A stretch of 40,092 bases of DNA from Myxococcales bacterium (GCA_019634415.1 JAHQVJ010000190.1:1-40092), one strand, 5' to 3'; shown: positions 24,684-33,779, counted from the stretch's first letter. Program-made: numbers and translations. Notes: generated by a model from the sequence alone, not told the origin.

Positions 24684-27600
24684 ATGCTGCTGTTGTGCGG
24701 TTCCCTGGTCTTCGCGCAGTCCGAACCCACCGAGCCTGCTGGTCCCGAGCGATGGGCGGTGGTGGTGGGGGTGTCGGACTACGTCGACCCCGACATCCCC
24801 GACGTGGCCCACGCAAGAGCCGATGCGGAGGCCGTTCGCGACTGGCTCACCACGGTGGGGGGCGTGCCGGGCGACCACGTGATGCTGTTGCTGGACGACG
24901 GCGATGCGACCCTGCAGGACGCGGGGGGCCCGGCACCTGCCCGGGCGAGCCGCGTGAACGTGATGGATGCGGTGCTCAACTGGCTGCCCGAGCGGGCAGA
25001 CGCCGACGACGAGGTGTTCTTCTACTTCTCGGGCCAGGCGATGGCCCATGGCAGCACCGCCACCGGCACACTGCTGCCCCACGACGCTCGGCGCTCCCTG
25101 CCGGCCGAGTCGGGCTTGAGCGCGCGTTGGCTGGCGGGTGCGCTGGGCCGAGTCGACGCAGCGGCCACCGTGGTGTGGCTGGACAGCTCCTTCCGAGGTC
25201 GCGGCGAGGCCGACACCACCGACGTCGCCAGCGTGATCCGGCCTGGCACGTTGCCCTGGGGCGACGACACGCTGGTGTGGATGGCCAGCGATGGATCGCG
25301 GCGGGCCGCCGAAGCGCGAGACGTACCCCACGGGGCGTTCACCCAGGGGCTGCTGCGGGCGCTGCGTGCGTCGGACGGCACGGTGGCGCGGACGTGGGTG
25401 GGACTGAACAACGAGCTGCGGCCCCATCCCACCCCTTGGTCCCACGACACCGTGCTCGACAGCTTCTCCTTGGCTGGCACCACCGGACCCGAGGTGGAGC
25501 GCCCCACCGTGGTCTCCCAGATGGGGCACGGGGATGCGGTGACGGCCCTTGCTTGGCACCCCTCGCGCAACTGGATCGCGTCCGGCGACTCCACGGGCGT
25601 GGTGCAGATCGTGAGCGTGGACGACGAGGTGGTGCGGGCGCGGTTCTACTCGGGCCGGCGCGGCGTGGACCACCTGGTGTTCAGCGAAGACGGCGAGCTG
25701 CTGTTCGTGGGCGGCTCCGATGGCGTGGTGCGGGCCTGGTACACCTCCGATGCCACGCTGCGGTGGCAGACCAACATCGCCAGTCGGCGCGGGATCTCCG
25801 ATCTGTCGCTGCGTGGCGAGAACCTGGCCGTCACCACCGACCGCGGCCGGGTGCGGCTGATCAAGGCCATCAACGGCAAGATCTGGGGCCGCTGGGTGGT
25901 GGGGGAGTCGCTGCGGGGCATCATGCGCGTGTCCGGCGCTCAGGCGGTGGCCTGGTCGCCCGACGGCGAGGTGCTGGCCACGGCCGCCGACAACGGTGAG
26001 CTGGCGATGTGGCACCCGTCGGCGGGGGAGCTCATCGGCTCCTTCGTGTTCAAGCGCCTGGTCCACGGGGCGGATCGACCCCTGCGCGCCGTCACCTTCA
26101 CCCCCGACGGGCGGCTGCTGGTGGGGGGCGACGACGGCACGGTACAGCTGTGGCAGTCCGATCCGGAGCTGCGGGGCGAGACGGCCGACGCGGAGCTCGC
26201 CTCCAACGGCTTCGTGGTGGATCGGCTCGCGGTGCGGCCCGGCGAGGACGCCGAGGTGGCCGTGGCCGCTCGCACGATCCGCCTGTGGGGCCTGTCGGGA
26301 TCCGAGCCGCGTCTGGAGATCCTGCCGCCCTCGCGCACCACCTCCATGGCGTGGTCGGCCGACGGCGAGGTGCTGGTGACCGGCCACCTCGACGGATCCA
26401 TGCGGGCCTGGAACGGCGACACGGGCGAGGCCCAGGGCACGCTGGCGGGTCAGCGTGCCGGCGTCCGCGGGATCGAGGTGGCCGGGGAGTCGGGGCTGCT
26501 GGCCATCGTGGGGGAAGCCGGGGCCACGGTGTGGGACCTGCGCCGGGGACGGCTGGCGCATCGCCTCGAGGGCCACGACGGCGTGGTGCACACGGTGGCG
26601 TTCGTGGACGACGATGCGAAGCTCGTCACGGGTGGGCAGGACGGCTCGCTGCGATGGTGGAATGCCTCGAGCGGCGATCTGGTGGACACCTGGGCGGCCG
26701 AGGCCTCGGTGCTCTCGGTGGACGTGCGCGAGGACACGGTCCTGCTGGGTACGCCGCCGGGTGTGCAGGTCTGGCGACGCGGCGAGGAGCCCACGCGTCT
26801 GCACCAGTGGGCCTTGCGCCGCGAAGAGGTGCAGCGAGCCCGGTTCTGTCATCGGGACAAGGGCGTGCTGGTGCAGTGGGACGGCCGGTTCCAGTACCGC
26901 ACCCTGGCCGACGGCAAGCGGGACTCGAGGAGCCGGCGCGCCCAGGTGACGGGGTGTAGCCCCGATGCGGATCGCGTGGTGGTGGGCACCCGCGGCGGTG
27001 GGGTGGCCCTGTTCGGCTCGCAGACCCTGCTGCCGGCACCGCCGGAGGGCAGCCGCACCGGGGTGGTGGTGTCGGGCAGTATGTTCCTGCGCGATCCCGC
27101 GGGCACGCTGGAAGGGGATCACCGGATCGAGTCGCTGGGCTTCCACCGGGAGGAGCCCTTGCTTGTCGGGGGCGCGCAGGGGGCCACCACCAAGGTGTGG
27201 AACCTGCAGACCGGCGAGCTGCTGTTCGAGCTCGACACCTACGGATCCACAGCGGTGGCGTTCTACGAGCCTGGCAATCTGGTGATCACCGGCTCCTCCG
27301 ACGGCGCCGTGCAGCTGTGGGACCTGTCCACCGGGGCCCTGCTGGCGAACGCGATGGCTGCGGGCACGGAGTGGCTTGTCTGGACCCCCGACGGGCTGTT
27401 CGACGGCTCGAAGGCAGGTCGGCGCTCTCTGTTCCGCTGGCGGATCTCCGACACCCTTCACGCCCCCTCGCGCTTCAACGAGGGCTTCTACGAGCCTGCC
27501 CTGCTCAAGTCGCTGGCGGAGGGCAAGCGCCCACGGGCCCGTCGCGACATCGCCTCGCTGGCACCTCCCCCCGAGGTGGAGATCCTGTCGCCGGCTCAGG

Positions 27601-28643
27601 GCGACGTGTTGACCGAGGGCGTGGTGCAGGTCGAGGTGGGGCTCACGGACCGTGGCGGTGGCGTGTCGGAGCCGCGGCTGTACGTGAATGGGCACCGGGT
27701 GGCTGCCTCGCGCGGCCTCGAGCTACCCGATCAGGGGCAGGGCGACGTCACCTTCCGGGTGGAGCTGTCGGAGGGTCCCAACCACCTGCGAGCCACCGCC
27801 TTCAACGGCGACGGGAACTGGGAAGCGCTGGGCGACGAGGTGACGGTGGAGTGGGAGGCGCCCATCACCGAGGCGCCCAAGCTGCACGTGCTGGCGGTGG
27901 GCATCGACGACTACCGCAACAGCTTGCTGAAGCTCGGCTTCGCGCGCGACGACGCCGAGGCGGTGGGTGGCTTCTTCGAGCCGGGCCTGTTCGGCGAGGT
28001 GGTGCCCCACGTGCTGGTGGACGACGAGGCCTCCCTGGAGGGGATCCGGGAGGCCTTCGAGGAGCTTGCTCGCACGGCCGCTCCGCGCGATGCGCTGCTG
28101 GTCTACCTGGCAGGCCACGGCGTGCTCGAGGGAGAGGTGTTCTACTTCCTGCCGTGGGATGCTCAGGTGGGCAGCGACGAGGAGGTCACGGCCTCGGGGC
28201 TGTCGCAGCAGGAGCTCGGAGAGGCGCTGGCGACGGTGCCCGCCACCAAGCAGCTGGTGGTGCTGGACGCCTGCCACTCGGGCGCGGCCTCCAGTGCCCT
28301 GGCCACCATGATCGCGTCGCGGTCGAGCCCCGGTCTCATCCGCGCCCAGACGCGCCTGGCCAGCAGCACGGGCGCGTTCCTGATCGCCGCCAGTACCGAC
28401 GCCCAGGTGGCCCACGAGATCCCGGAGCTGGGCCACGGCGTGCTCACCTACGCGATCCTGCAGGGTCTGGGGGAGGAGGGCGAGCCCGAGGCGCACCTGA
28501 ATCGCGACGGCAACGTGACGGTGAACACGCTGATCCAGTACGTGAGCGAGTCGGTGCCCCGGCTCACGGAGCAGTACCGTCAGGCGCGGCAGGAGGTGGT
28601 GCAGGCCGCCGATGGGCAGGACTTCCCCTTGGTGGCTCCGTGA
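24684..28643 (+). CDS. Exported pseudo-caspase/WD40/caspase protein
   Basis: A 1319-residue protein with a short signal peptide (MLLLCGSLVFAQS). Residues about 23-260 have a caspase (C14) fold (RWAVVVGVSDYVDPD) whose catalytic sites are lost: the YFSGHG position reads YFSGQA (Gln118) and DACHSG reads DSSFRG (Ser169). About 275-935 is a WD40 propeller region of ten or more blades (AVTALAWHPSRNWIASGD, VTFTPDGRLLVGGDDGTVQL, NLVITGSSDGAVQLWDLSTG). About 960-1060 is an Ig-like beta domain (VEILSPAQGDVLTEGVVQVE). About 1070-1319 is a second caspase domain with both residues intact: YLAGHG (His1145) and DACHSG (Cys1197). Signal and mature protein imply action outside the cytoplasm. Translationally coupled to the next gene. 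Confidence 0.92.
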   Translation: MLLLCGSLVFAQSEPTEPAGPERWAVVVGVSDYVDPDIPDVAHARADAEAVRDWLTTVGGVPGDHVMLLLDDGDATLQDAGGPAPARASRVNVMDAVLNWLPERADADDEVFFYFSGQAMAHGSTATGTLLPHDARRSLPAESGLSARWLAGALGRVDAAATVVWLDSSFRGRGEADTTDVASVIRPGTLPWGDDTLVWMASDGSRRAAEARDVPHGAFTQGLLRALRASDGTVARTWVGLNNELRPHPTPWSHDTVLDSFSLAGTTGPEVERPTVVSQMGHGDAVTALAWHPSRNWIASGDSTGVVQIVSVDDEVVRARFYSGRRGVDHLVFSEDGELLFVGGSDGVVRAWYTSDATLRWQTNIASRRGISDLSLRGENLAVTTDRGRVRLIKAINGKIWGRWVVGESLRGIMRVSGAQAVAWSPDGEVLATAADNGELAMWHPSAGELIGSFVFKRLVHGADRPLRAVTFTPDGRLLVGGDDGTVQLWQSDPELRGETADAELASNGFVVDRLAVRPGEDAEVAVAARTIRLWGLSGSEPRLEILPPSRTTSMAWSADGEVLVTGHLDGSMRAWNGDTGEAQGTLAGQRAGVRGIEVAGESGLLAIVGEAGATVWDLRRGRLAHRLEGHDGVVHTVAFVDDDAKLVTGGQDGSLRWWNASSGDLVDTWAAEASVLSVDVREDTVLLGTPPGVQVWRRGEEPTRLHQWALRREEVQRARFCHRDKGVLVQWDGRFQYRTLADGKRDSRSRRAQVTGCSPDADRVVVGTRGGGVALFGSQTLLPAPPEGSRTGVVVSGSMFLRDPAGTLEGDHRIESLGFHREEPLLVGGAQGATTKVWNLQTGELLFELDTYGSTAVAFYEPGNLVITGSSDGAVQLWDLSTGALLANAMAAGTEWLVWTPDGLFDGSKAGRRSLFRWRISDTLHAPSRFNEGFYEPALLKSLAEGKRPRARRDIASLAPPPEVEILSPAQGDVLTEGVVQVEVGLTDRGGGVSEPRLYVNGHRVAASRGLELPDQGQGDVTFRVELSEGPNHLRATAFNGDGNWEALGDEVTVEWEAPITEAPKLHVLAVGIDDYRNSLLKLGFARDDAEAVGGFFEPGLFGEVVPHVLVDDEASLEGIREAFEELARTAAPRDALLVYLAGHGVLEGEVFYFLPWDAQVGSDEEVTASGLSQQELGEALATVPATKQLVVLDACHSGAASSALATMIASRSSPGLIRAQTRLASSTGAFLIAASTDAQVAHEIPELGHGVLTYAILQGLGEEGEPEAHLNRDGNVTVNTLIQYVSESVPRLTEQYRQARQEVVQAADGQDFPLVAP

Positions 28644-30853
28644 TCGCCCTGGCGCTGGCCCTGGCGGCGCAGGCCGCCGACATACGCGCGCCCACGCGCG
28701 GCGAGGTGGTGGGACTGCGCGTGCTGACGGTGGACTTCGGTGTGGATGGTGCCGTGGCCACACCCGAGGGGCTGCCCCGGGGCTACGCGCGTGCCTGCGA
28801 GCTCGGCTGGACGCCTGGGTGCACCTTGGTGGATCTGCGAGCGCCCGGGGCCTCGGGGGGGATCGGCCCCTTCCTGGCGGAGGCCTGCGAAGGGGGCGAT
28901 GCGCTGTCGTGCTTGCCGTCGGCGTGGAGCCTGGGGTTCGTGGACGGCGAGCCCTCGGCACAGGCGCCCGATCCAGCCGGGGCGGCCTCGCTGCTGGCGG
29001 ATCTGTGCAACGTGGGGTTGGCGCGGGCCTGTGCCGACCATGCGCGGATGTCCTGGTTCGGCATCGGCACGGCGGTGAAGCAGACGTCCGCCCGCGAGAC
29101 GCTGGCGGCTGCCTGCGAGGTGGGGATCGGTCGAGCGTGTACGGAGCTGGGCACGCTGGGTCACGAGGGCGAGCAGCGACTCGACTGGCTCGAGCGGGGC
29201 TGCGACAACAACGATCCCATGGGCTGTGTGCGAGCCGCCGAGCTGCACGAGGCGGGGTCGGACTGGCCCGTGAGTGGGCCGCGCTTCACGACCCGGGCCG
29301 GAGAGGTGCGGGCCTCGCGGGCGTGTCGCCTGGGACGTGCCAGCGCCTGCGCCGACGTTGCCCTGCACCTGCAGCAGTCGGAGGTGCGGGGGGCTCGCCA
29401 GCGCGCGGTGACCCTGGCTCGGCTCGGCTGTGAGCGCGAGGAGCCGCGTGCGTGCGTGATCCTGGGGGAGGCCTACGCCGAAGGGATCGGAGTGCCCGCC
29501 GACGACGAGCGGGCCAACGATCTGTTCCACCGCACGTGTCAGCTCGACGGGGGGGCCGGATGCGCGCGGCTCGCCGACCAGATCCTGTCGGGGAAGGCCG
29601 AGGGGTTCGCCTTGTCGCCGCGATCGCTGTACGAGCGGGCCTGCGAGCTCGAGGACACCCGCGGCTGTGCGGCGTTCGACAACTTCGATCGCAACCAGCG
29701 GCGCTCGCCCACGAAGCTCGTGGCCGCGGGGTACCTGCGCTACCTGTTCTTCCCCACCGTGCGGCCGTACCTGGGAGGCTCCGCTTCGCTCGTGGCGGAG
29801 GTGGCGCTGCCCAAGGTGGACGCCTACGCCACGCGCAACCGACTGAGGCTCACCACCGATCTGGGCGCGGGCGACTACACCCTGGGGGTCTTCGATCTCA
29901 CGGGTGAGCAGGAGGATCTGTCGTTCTTCGCCCTGGACTGGAGCAGCGACGGCGATCCCTGGGGCGTGCGCGTGGGGATCGGGAGCCAGGTGTGGGTGGG
30001 GGCGCCCTACTTCGGCGGCACCACGGAGGCGTGGCCCACGGAGCCGCTGTTCACCTACCCGTACCGGTCGGTGGTGCCGCGCGTCGACGTGATGCACCGC
30101 GATCTGTTCGGCCGGTATGCCGGCCTTCAGCTGTCGGTGGCGGCGGTGATCGCGAACGAGCAGCTCGACACCGTGAACCTGAATCCGCTGGACCTGAGTG
30201 CCGAGGATCTGCGCGGAGACACCGTGCGCACCACGCTGTCGGTGTTTCGCGACCGCCACCAGGGGCAGGCCGCTCCCATGGAGGGGGCGCGCTCCGAGCT
30301 GTCGGCCTTCGGCGGGATCACGCTGGGGCTCGGACCGCAGTGGGGCGTGGTGCTCACCGATCTGCGCGCATTCCCGTTGATTCGATCGTCTGGCGATCGG
30401 GCGGCGCTGTCGCTGGTGACGGATGCGTTCGTGTCGATGCGGGGTGGGGGCATTCCGCTGTGGATGGAGCACCACCACACCCCCCGCTTCAGCCCCAATG
30501 TGGGGGGCTGGCGGCTGCTGCGCGGCTACCCGTCGGCCCTGATGGCAGGCAACGGGGCGGCGCGGGGTGGCGTCGAGCTGCGCTGGGCGATGGCCGAGTA
30601 CCACGGGCTGTCGCGTGAGATCGGCATCGTGCTGGCGCCGTGGATCGAGGTGGGGGCCACCGCCCTTGAGCTGACCACCGACGATCTGGCTGCGGCGCGG
30701 TGGCGCAGCAACGGCGGGGGGGCGCTCACGGTCACCTGGCGCCGTCACACCTCCCTCCGCTTCGAGGCCATCGCGGTGCCGCTGCAGTCGGATCAGCGCT
30801 GGCGGATCTTCCCGGCGCTCACCATCGAGCAAGCCCTCGATCCCTGGGACTGA
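28640..30853 (+). CDS. Cys-rich Sel1-like repeats fused to Omp85-like beta-barrel
   Basis: 737 residues from GTG 28640, which overlaps the caspase gene's TGA (GTGA). After a signal peptide (VIALALALAAQAAD) the first about 350 residues hold nine C-X7-C pairs (for example CELGWTPGC, CEVGIGRAC, CEREEPRAC) in Sel1-like helical repeats, as in Helicobacter Hcp proteins, where each pair forms a disulfide. From about 360 the protein turns into alternating hydrophobic strands typical of an outer-membrane barrel; WRLLRGYPSALMAG and RGGVELRW resemble the Omp85/surface-antigen signature. The usual POTRA domains are absent, and the Sel1-like repeats take their place. It probably forms a pore or anchor in the outer membrane for the caspase protein or its substrates. 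Confidence 0.78.
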   Translation: MIALALALAAQAADIRAPTRGEVVGLRVLTVDFGVDGAVATPEGLPRGYARACELGWTPGCTLVDLRAPGASGGIGPFLAEACEGGDALSCLPSAWSLGFVDGEPSAQAPDPAGAASLLADLCNVGLARACADHARMSWFGIGTAVKQTSARETLAAACEVGIGRACTELGTLGHEGEQRLDWLERGCDNNDPMGCVRAAELHEAGSDWPVSGPRFTTRAGEVRASRACRLGRASACADVALHLQQSEVRGARQRAVTLARLGCEREEPRACVILGEAYAEGIGVPADDERANDLFHRTCQLDGGAGCARLADQILSGKAEGFALSPRSLYERACELEDTRGCAAFDNFDRNQRRSPTKLVAAGYLRYLFFPTVRPYLGGSASLVAEVALPKVDAYATRNRLRLTTDLGAGDYTLGVFDLTGEQEDLSFFALDWSSDGDPWGVRVGIGSQVWVGAPYFGGTTEAWPTEPLFTYPYRSVVPRVDVMHRDLFGRYAGLQLSVAAVIANEQLDTVNLNPLDLSAEDLRGDTVRTTLSVFRDRHQGQAAPMEGARSELSAFGGITLGLGPQWGVVLTDLRAFPLIRSSGDRAALSLVTDAFVSMRGGGIPLWMEHHHTPRFSPNVGGWRLLRGYPSALMAGNGAARGGVELRWAMAEYHGLSREIGIVLAPWIEVGATALELTTDDLAAARWRSNGGGALTVTWRRHTSLRFEAIAVPLQSDQRWRIFPALTIEQALDPWD

Positions 30854-30855
30854 CG

Positions 30856-31803
30856 ATGCGACGAGTCACCATGGGTGCCGCGGTCGTCGCGGCGGCGGTC
30901 GCGATCGGCGGGCTCTACTGGTGGGCGTCGCAGTCAGGGGAGGCTGACTTCGCTCGGCTTCCCGGTGGCAGCTTCAGCATGGGTTCGCCCGCGGAGGAGC
31001 CAGGGCGGCTGCCAGAGCGAGAGCAGCAGCACGGGGTGACCGTCGATCCGTTCCTGCTGGCCCGCACGGAGGTCACCCAGGGTCTGTGGACCGAGGTCAT
31101 GGGCGACAACCCCGTGGCGGATCAGGTGGAGTGGTTCAACGGCACCGAGTACGAGCCATGTGACACCTTTCGGGGCGCGTCGCTGGTGGGCCCGGATCGG
31201 CCCGTGGTCTGCGTGAGCTGGTTCGAGGCAGCCACCTTCGCCAACGCCCTGTCGCAGCGCGACGGGCTCACGCCGGCCTATGCGCTTGGAGAGGACGCCG
31301 AGGGGCGTCCCACCGTGTCCTGGAATCGCGACGCCGACGGCTACCGCCTGCCGACCGAGGCCGAGTGGGAGCACGCCGCGCGCGGGGAGGAGCGCCAGCT
31401 GTATCCGGGGGCCGCGGGCGTGGCGGAGCTGTGCGCCGTGGGGAACCTGATCGACGGCAGCTACGTGGAGCGCTTCGGCGCCACCGAGGGGCAGGCGGAC
31501 TGCACCGATGGCCACGCCACCCTCGCGCCGGTGGGGAGCCTGACGCCCACGGGCTTCGGGCTGCACGACCTGGCGGGCAACGCGGCCGAGTGGGTGTGGG
31601 ACTGGGGCGCGCCCTACGATCCGGAAGCGGATGGCCGCAATCCGGTGGGTCCCGACGAAGGAGAGTTCCGGGTGGTGCGTGGTGGGCCGTTCAACGGTCT
31701 CCCGCAGCGAGCGCGCACGGCGGCGCGGGACGGGTTCGCGCCGGACACCCGCAGCCGGAGCGTGGGGTTCCGCTTGGCGCGGTCCACCCCTGGGGGGCGA
31801 TGA
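30856..31803 (+). CDS. Membrane-anchored FGE/SUMF1-fold protein
   Basis: 315 residues: an N-terminal transmembrane or uncleaved signal segment (MGAAVVAAAVAIGGLYWWAS), then one FGE-sulfatase (SUMF1, PF03781) domain: LPGGSFSMGS, ARTEVTQGLWTEVMGDNP, PVVCVSWFEAATFANALS, YRLPTEAEWEHAARG, GFGLHDLAGNAAEWVWDW, FRVVRGGPFNG and GFRLARS. Real formylglycine-generating enzymes carry a catalytic Cys pair shortly after RGGSW; here the stretch RGGPFNGLPQRARTAARDG has none, so sulfatase activation is unlikely and a binding or regulatory role is more plausible. It starts 2 nt after the preceding stop and overlaps the next start, so it belongs to the caspase operon. Confidence 0.88.
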   Translation: MRRVTMGAAVVAAAVAIGGLYWWASQSGEADFARLPGGSFSMGSPAEEPGRLPEREQQHGVTVDPFLLARTEVTQGLWTEVMGDNPVADQVEWFNGTEYEPCDTFRGASLVGPDRPVVCVSWFEAATFANALSQRDGLTPAYALGEDAEGRPTVSWNRDADGYRLPTEAEWEHAARGEERQLYPGAAGVAELCAVGNLIDGSYVERFGATEGQADCTDGHATLAPVGSLTPTGFGLHDLAGNAAEWVWDWGAPYDPEADGRNPVGPDEGEFRVVRGGPFNGLPQRARTAARDGFAPDTRSRSVGFRLARSTPGGR

Positions 31804-32423
31804 TGTCGAGAACAAGCCTGGTGGGTGCCTGTGTGGGGCTTGCTGCGTGTGCGCCCTCGGGGCCACAGCTCGAGCTGCCCTCCCTCGATGCGGCGAGCGT
31901 GGAGGCGCAGAGCTGGTGCGCCCTCGCTCAGGTGGTGGTGGAGAACGTGCAGCCCGCCGTGCTCGACCACGTCGAGGTGGTTCACTGGGACAGCGAGGAC
32001 GACTTCGTGAAGTCCAAGCCCAGCATCGACGGCGACGTGGTCACCGTGCACAGCTACCTGACCACCGTCGACGACGGGCTCGAGCAGATCGCCTGCAAGC
32101 TCAAGAGCAATGCGGCGGTGGAGCGCGATCTCGATCTGGAGGTGGGAACCCGGCGAGACTGTGCGGCCATGAACCGGCTCGCGCTGGAGGTCGCTGCCGG
32201 CTGGCACGAGGACGGCGCTCCGACCTCCACGCCGCTGCCGCTGGACGTGGTGGACGACCGGGTCACGGCGACGGGGAGTGCCTGGGTGGCACGATCCCTC
32301 GAGGTGACGGACGAGGGCGTACGGGGCGTGCGCTTGCGCACCGGGCTCGCCGTTCCCATCGTGCCGGGCATGAGCTACTGCAAGCTGCTCACGGTGGAGG
32401 CGGCGGGCGCGCTCGTGCCCTAG
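31800..32423 (+). CDS. Hypothetical lipoprotein of the caspase operon
   Basis: 207 residues, not recognised. A lipoprotein signal with lipobox LAAC (SLVGACVGLAACAPSG) is followed by a small alpha/beta-looking domain containing three further Cys (SWCALAQ, IACKLK, RDCAAM) and one near the end (SYCKLL). The ATG at 31800 overlaps the TGA of the FGE-fold gene (ATGATG), so it is translated with it. An in-frame ATG at 31803 is equally possible. The stop TAG shares a CTAG with the convergent kinase gene. Its presence as fourth gene of the unit suggests an envelope accessory factor. Confidence 0.8.
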   Translation: MMSRTSLVGACVGLAACAPSGPQLELPSLDAASVEAQSWCALAQVVVENVQPAVLDHVEVVHWDSEDDFVKSKPSIDGDVVTVHSYLTTVDDGLEQIACKLKSNAAVERDLDLEVGTRRDCAAMNRLALEVAAGWHEDGAPTSTPLPLDVVDDRVTATGSAWVARSLEVTDEGVRGVRLRTGLAVPIVPGMSYCKLLTVEAAGALVP

Positions 32424-32923
32424 CGCTCCTCGATGGACCAGCGCCGTCGCTCCTCCTCGGTGGGAGGCTCCCAGGCGTCCGAGGCGCGCTCGAAGAACGG
32501 GGGTGGCACGAGCTGGGTGAAGGCGTCGGCGTGCTCGTTCCGGCGGGCCACGCGCTGTCGGCGGACCTCGCGCGGCACGTCCAGCAGGTGGACCACGAGC
32601 TGAAGCTGTGCTGCGGTCACGCGCTCGTAGGTGGCCTGGCGCTCCGCCGCGCCGACCAAGCCCAGCTCGAGCCACACGTCGCTGCCGCAGTCCACCACGC
32701 GCTGCGCCACCTCCCACATCAGCGCGCGGCATCGCTCGCGTCGCTCCAGGTACCACCCGAGCACGTCCGTGGTTGGCCTCTGGTCGTCTCCGAACAGCCG
32801 TACCATCCACCGGTCCAGGTCCAGGAAGACTGCACGGGACTGCGCCACGCGCCGCTCGGCGTAGGTGGTCTTTCCAGCTCCCACGGGGCCGATCAGCAGG
32901 TGCACGGTTCCGCGTTCGTCCAT
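32420..32923 (-). CDS. Small P-loop kinase (AAA_33-type)
   Basis: 167 residues from ATG 32923 (GGAGG five bases upstream). Walker A is GPVGAGKT (12-19), with DLDRWMVRLFGD after the first strand-helix unit and a C-terminal lid with RNEHADAF and EPPTEEE. This pattern is that of small nucleotide- or metabolite-kinase-like ATPases in the AAA_33/zeta-toxin clan. No antitoxin-like small gene accompanies it, so a toxin role is not supported. The substrate is unknown. It is divergent from the acidic lipoprotein and convergent with the caspase operon's last gene, sharing the stop tetranucleotide CTAG. Confidence 0.82.
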   Translation of the reverse strand: MDERGTVHLLIGPVGAGKTTYAERRVAQSRAVFLDLDRWMVRLFGDDQRPTTDVLGWYLERRERCRALMWEVAQRVVDCGSDVWLELGLVGAAERQATYERVTAAQLQLVVHLLDVPREVRRQRVARRNEHADAFTQLVPPPFFERASDAWEPPTEEERRRWSIEER

Positions 32924-32993
32924 GGAGCCTCCTCTCGCCGGGTTGCTCGTGTTTCGCCAAGGGTATGGTGGCAGCTCCACAACGGAGAGTTGC

Positions 32994-33779
32994 ATGTCGA
33001 GTCACCCTGCCCTGGGGCGCGTGTTGATGGTGTTGGCAATGGGCGGATGTGTCGAGAGCTCCGCGCAGATCGCCACCAGCGGCCTGCGTCCCGCCTTCGA
33101 GGCCGTCACCGACGAGGACGGCTTCACCACGGTGTCTGCCTCGCTGGAGACCACCACCACGCTGGTGAAGAACGTGCAGCTGTCGGGCGGCGACGTGCTC
33201 GAGGTGGAGCACGAGGGCGAGCGCCGCGGGCTGACGGAGCTCGACTCCGGCTCGGCCTATCAAGCCACCCTGGGTCAGGTGGCGGACGGTGCCTTGCTCA
33301 CCATGGCCTTCCTGCGGGGGGAGCGCGACGACGATGCTCCGAGCTCCGTGGTCGAGGTGCCCGAGGGCTTCGTCGTCACCAGTCCCAGCCCTGGGGAGAC
33401 CTTCTCTCGTGCCGACGACGACATCGAGATCGCCTGGTCGGAGTCGCTGGCGGGGGGCAACATGGACTACACCGTCAGCGGCGACTGCATCGTGTATCGC
33501 TCCTGGAGCGAGCCTGATGCGGGCACGCTGACCATCCGGGCCGGTCGCCTCGGATCGGCGGGCGGCGGGGACGACGAGGAGCCCACCGAGACCACGAACA
33601 AGAAGACCAAGGGCGAGGCCGAGGAGGCCGAGGCCACCGAGCCCGAAGAGGAGGAGACCTGTGAGATCACGGTCCGGCTGGAGCGCAGGATCGAGGGCAC
33701 GGTGGATCCGGGCTTCGGCGACGACTGTTGCTTCGAGGCCGTTCAGGCGCGCGAGCTCGTGCTCGTGAGCGCACCGTAG
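32994..33779 (+). CDS. Acidic hypothetical lipoprotein
   Basis: 261 residues, not recognised. The start is ATG 32994 with GGAGAG upstream; the open frame reaches back to 32865 through DNA of the divergent kinase. A lipoprotein signal ends at MGGC. The body is beta-rich (TTVSASLETTTTLVKNVQLS, GFVVTSPSPGETFSRADDDI), followed by a Lys/Glu/Thr low-complexity linker at about 195-220 and a C-terminal tail with three Cys (EETCEITV, GDDCCFEA). An extracellular Ig-like domain is a possible reading. The gene converges on the tandem lipoproteins with a 6 nt gap. Confidence 0.75.
   Translation: MSSHPALGRVLMVLAMGGCVESSAQIATSGLRPAFEAVTDEDGFTTVSASLETTTTLVKNVQLSGGDVLEVEHEGERRGLTELDSGSAYQATLGQVADGALLTMAFLRGERDDDAPSSVVEVPEGFVVTSPSPGETFSRADDDIEIAWSESLAGGNMDYTVSGDCIVYRSWSEPDAGTLTIRAGRLGSAGGGDDEEPTETTNKKTKGEAEEAEATEPEEEETCEITVRLERRIEGTVDPGFGDDCCFEAVQARELVLVSAP

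Noticed and set aside
22052..25999. 1315-codon open frame on the plus strand
   Set aside because: Antisense to the beta-helix and FAD oxidoreductase genes and out of frame with the WD40-caspase gene; the three real frames have clear motifs.
24669..27695. 1008-codon open frame on the minus strand
   Set aside because: Antisense to the WD40 region; Gln/His/Arg-rich shadow without motifs.
30109..30124. GC-rich inverted repeat GGCCGG-TATG-CCGGCC
   Set aside because: It lies inside the barrel coding sequence with no T-run; short GC palindromes are expected by chance here.
32420..32923. Zeta-toxin reading of the P-loop kinase
   Set aside because: No antitoxin-like partner gene, and the C-terminal lid matches general AAA_33 kinases better.
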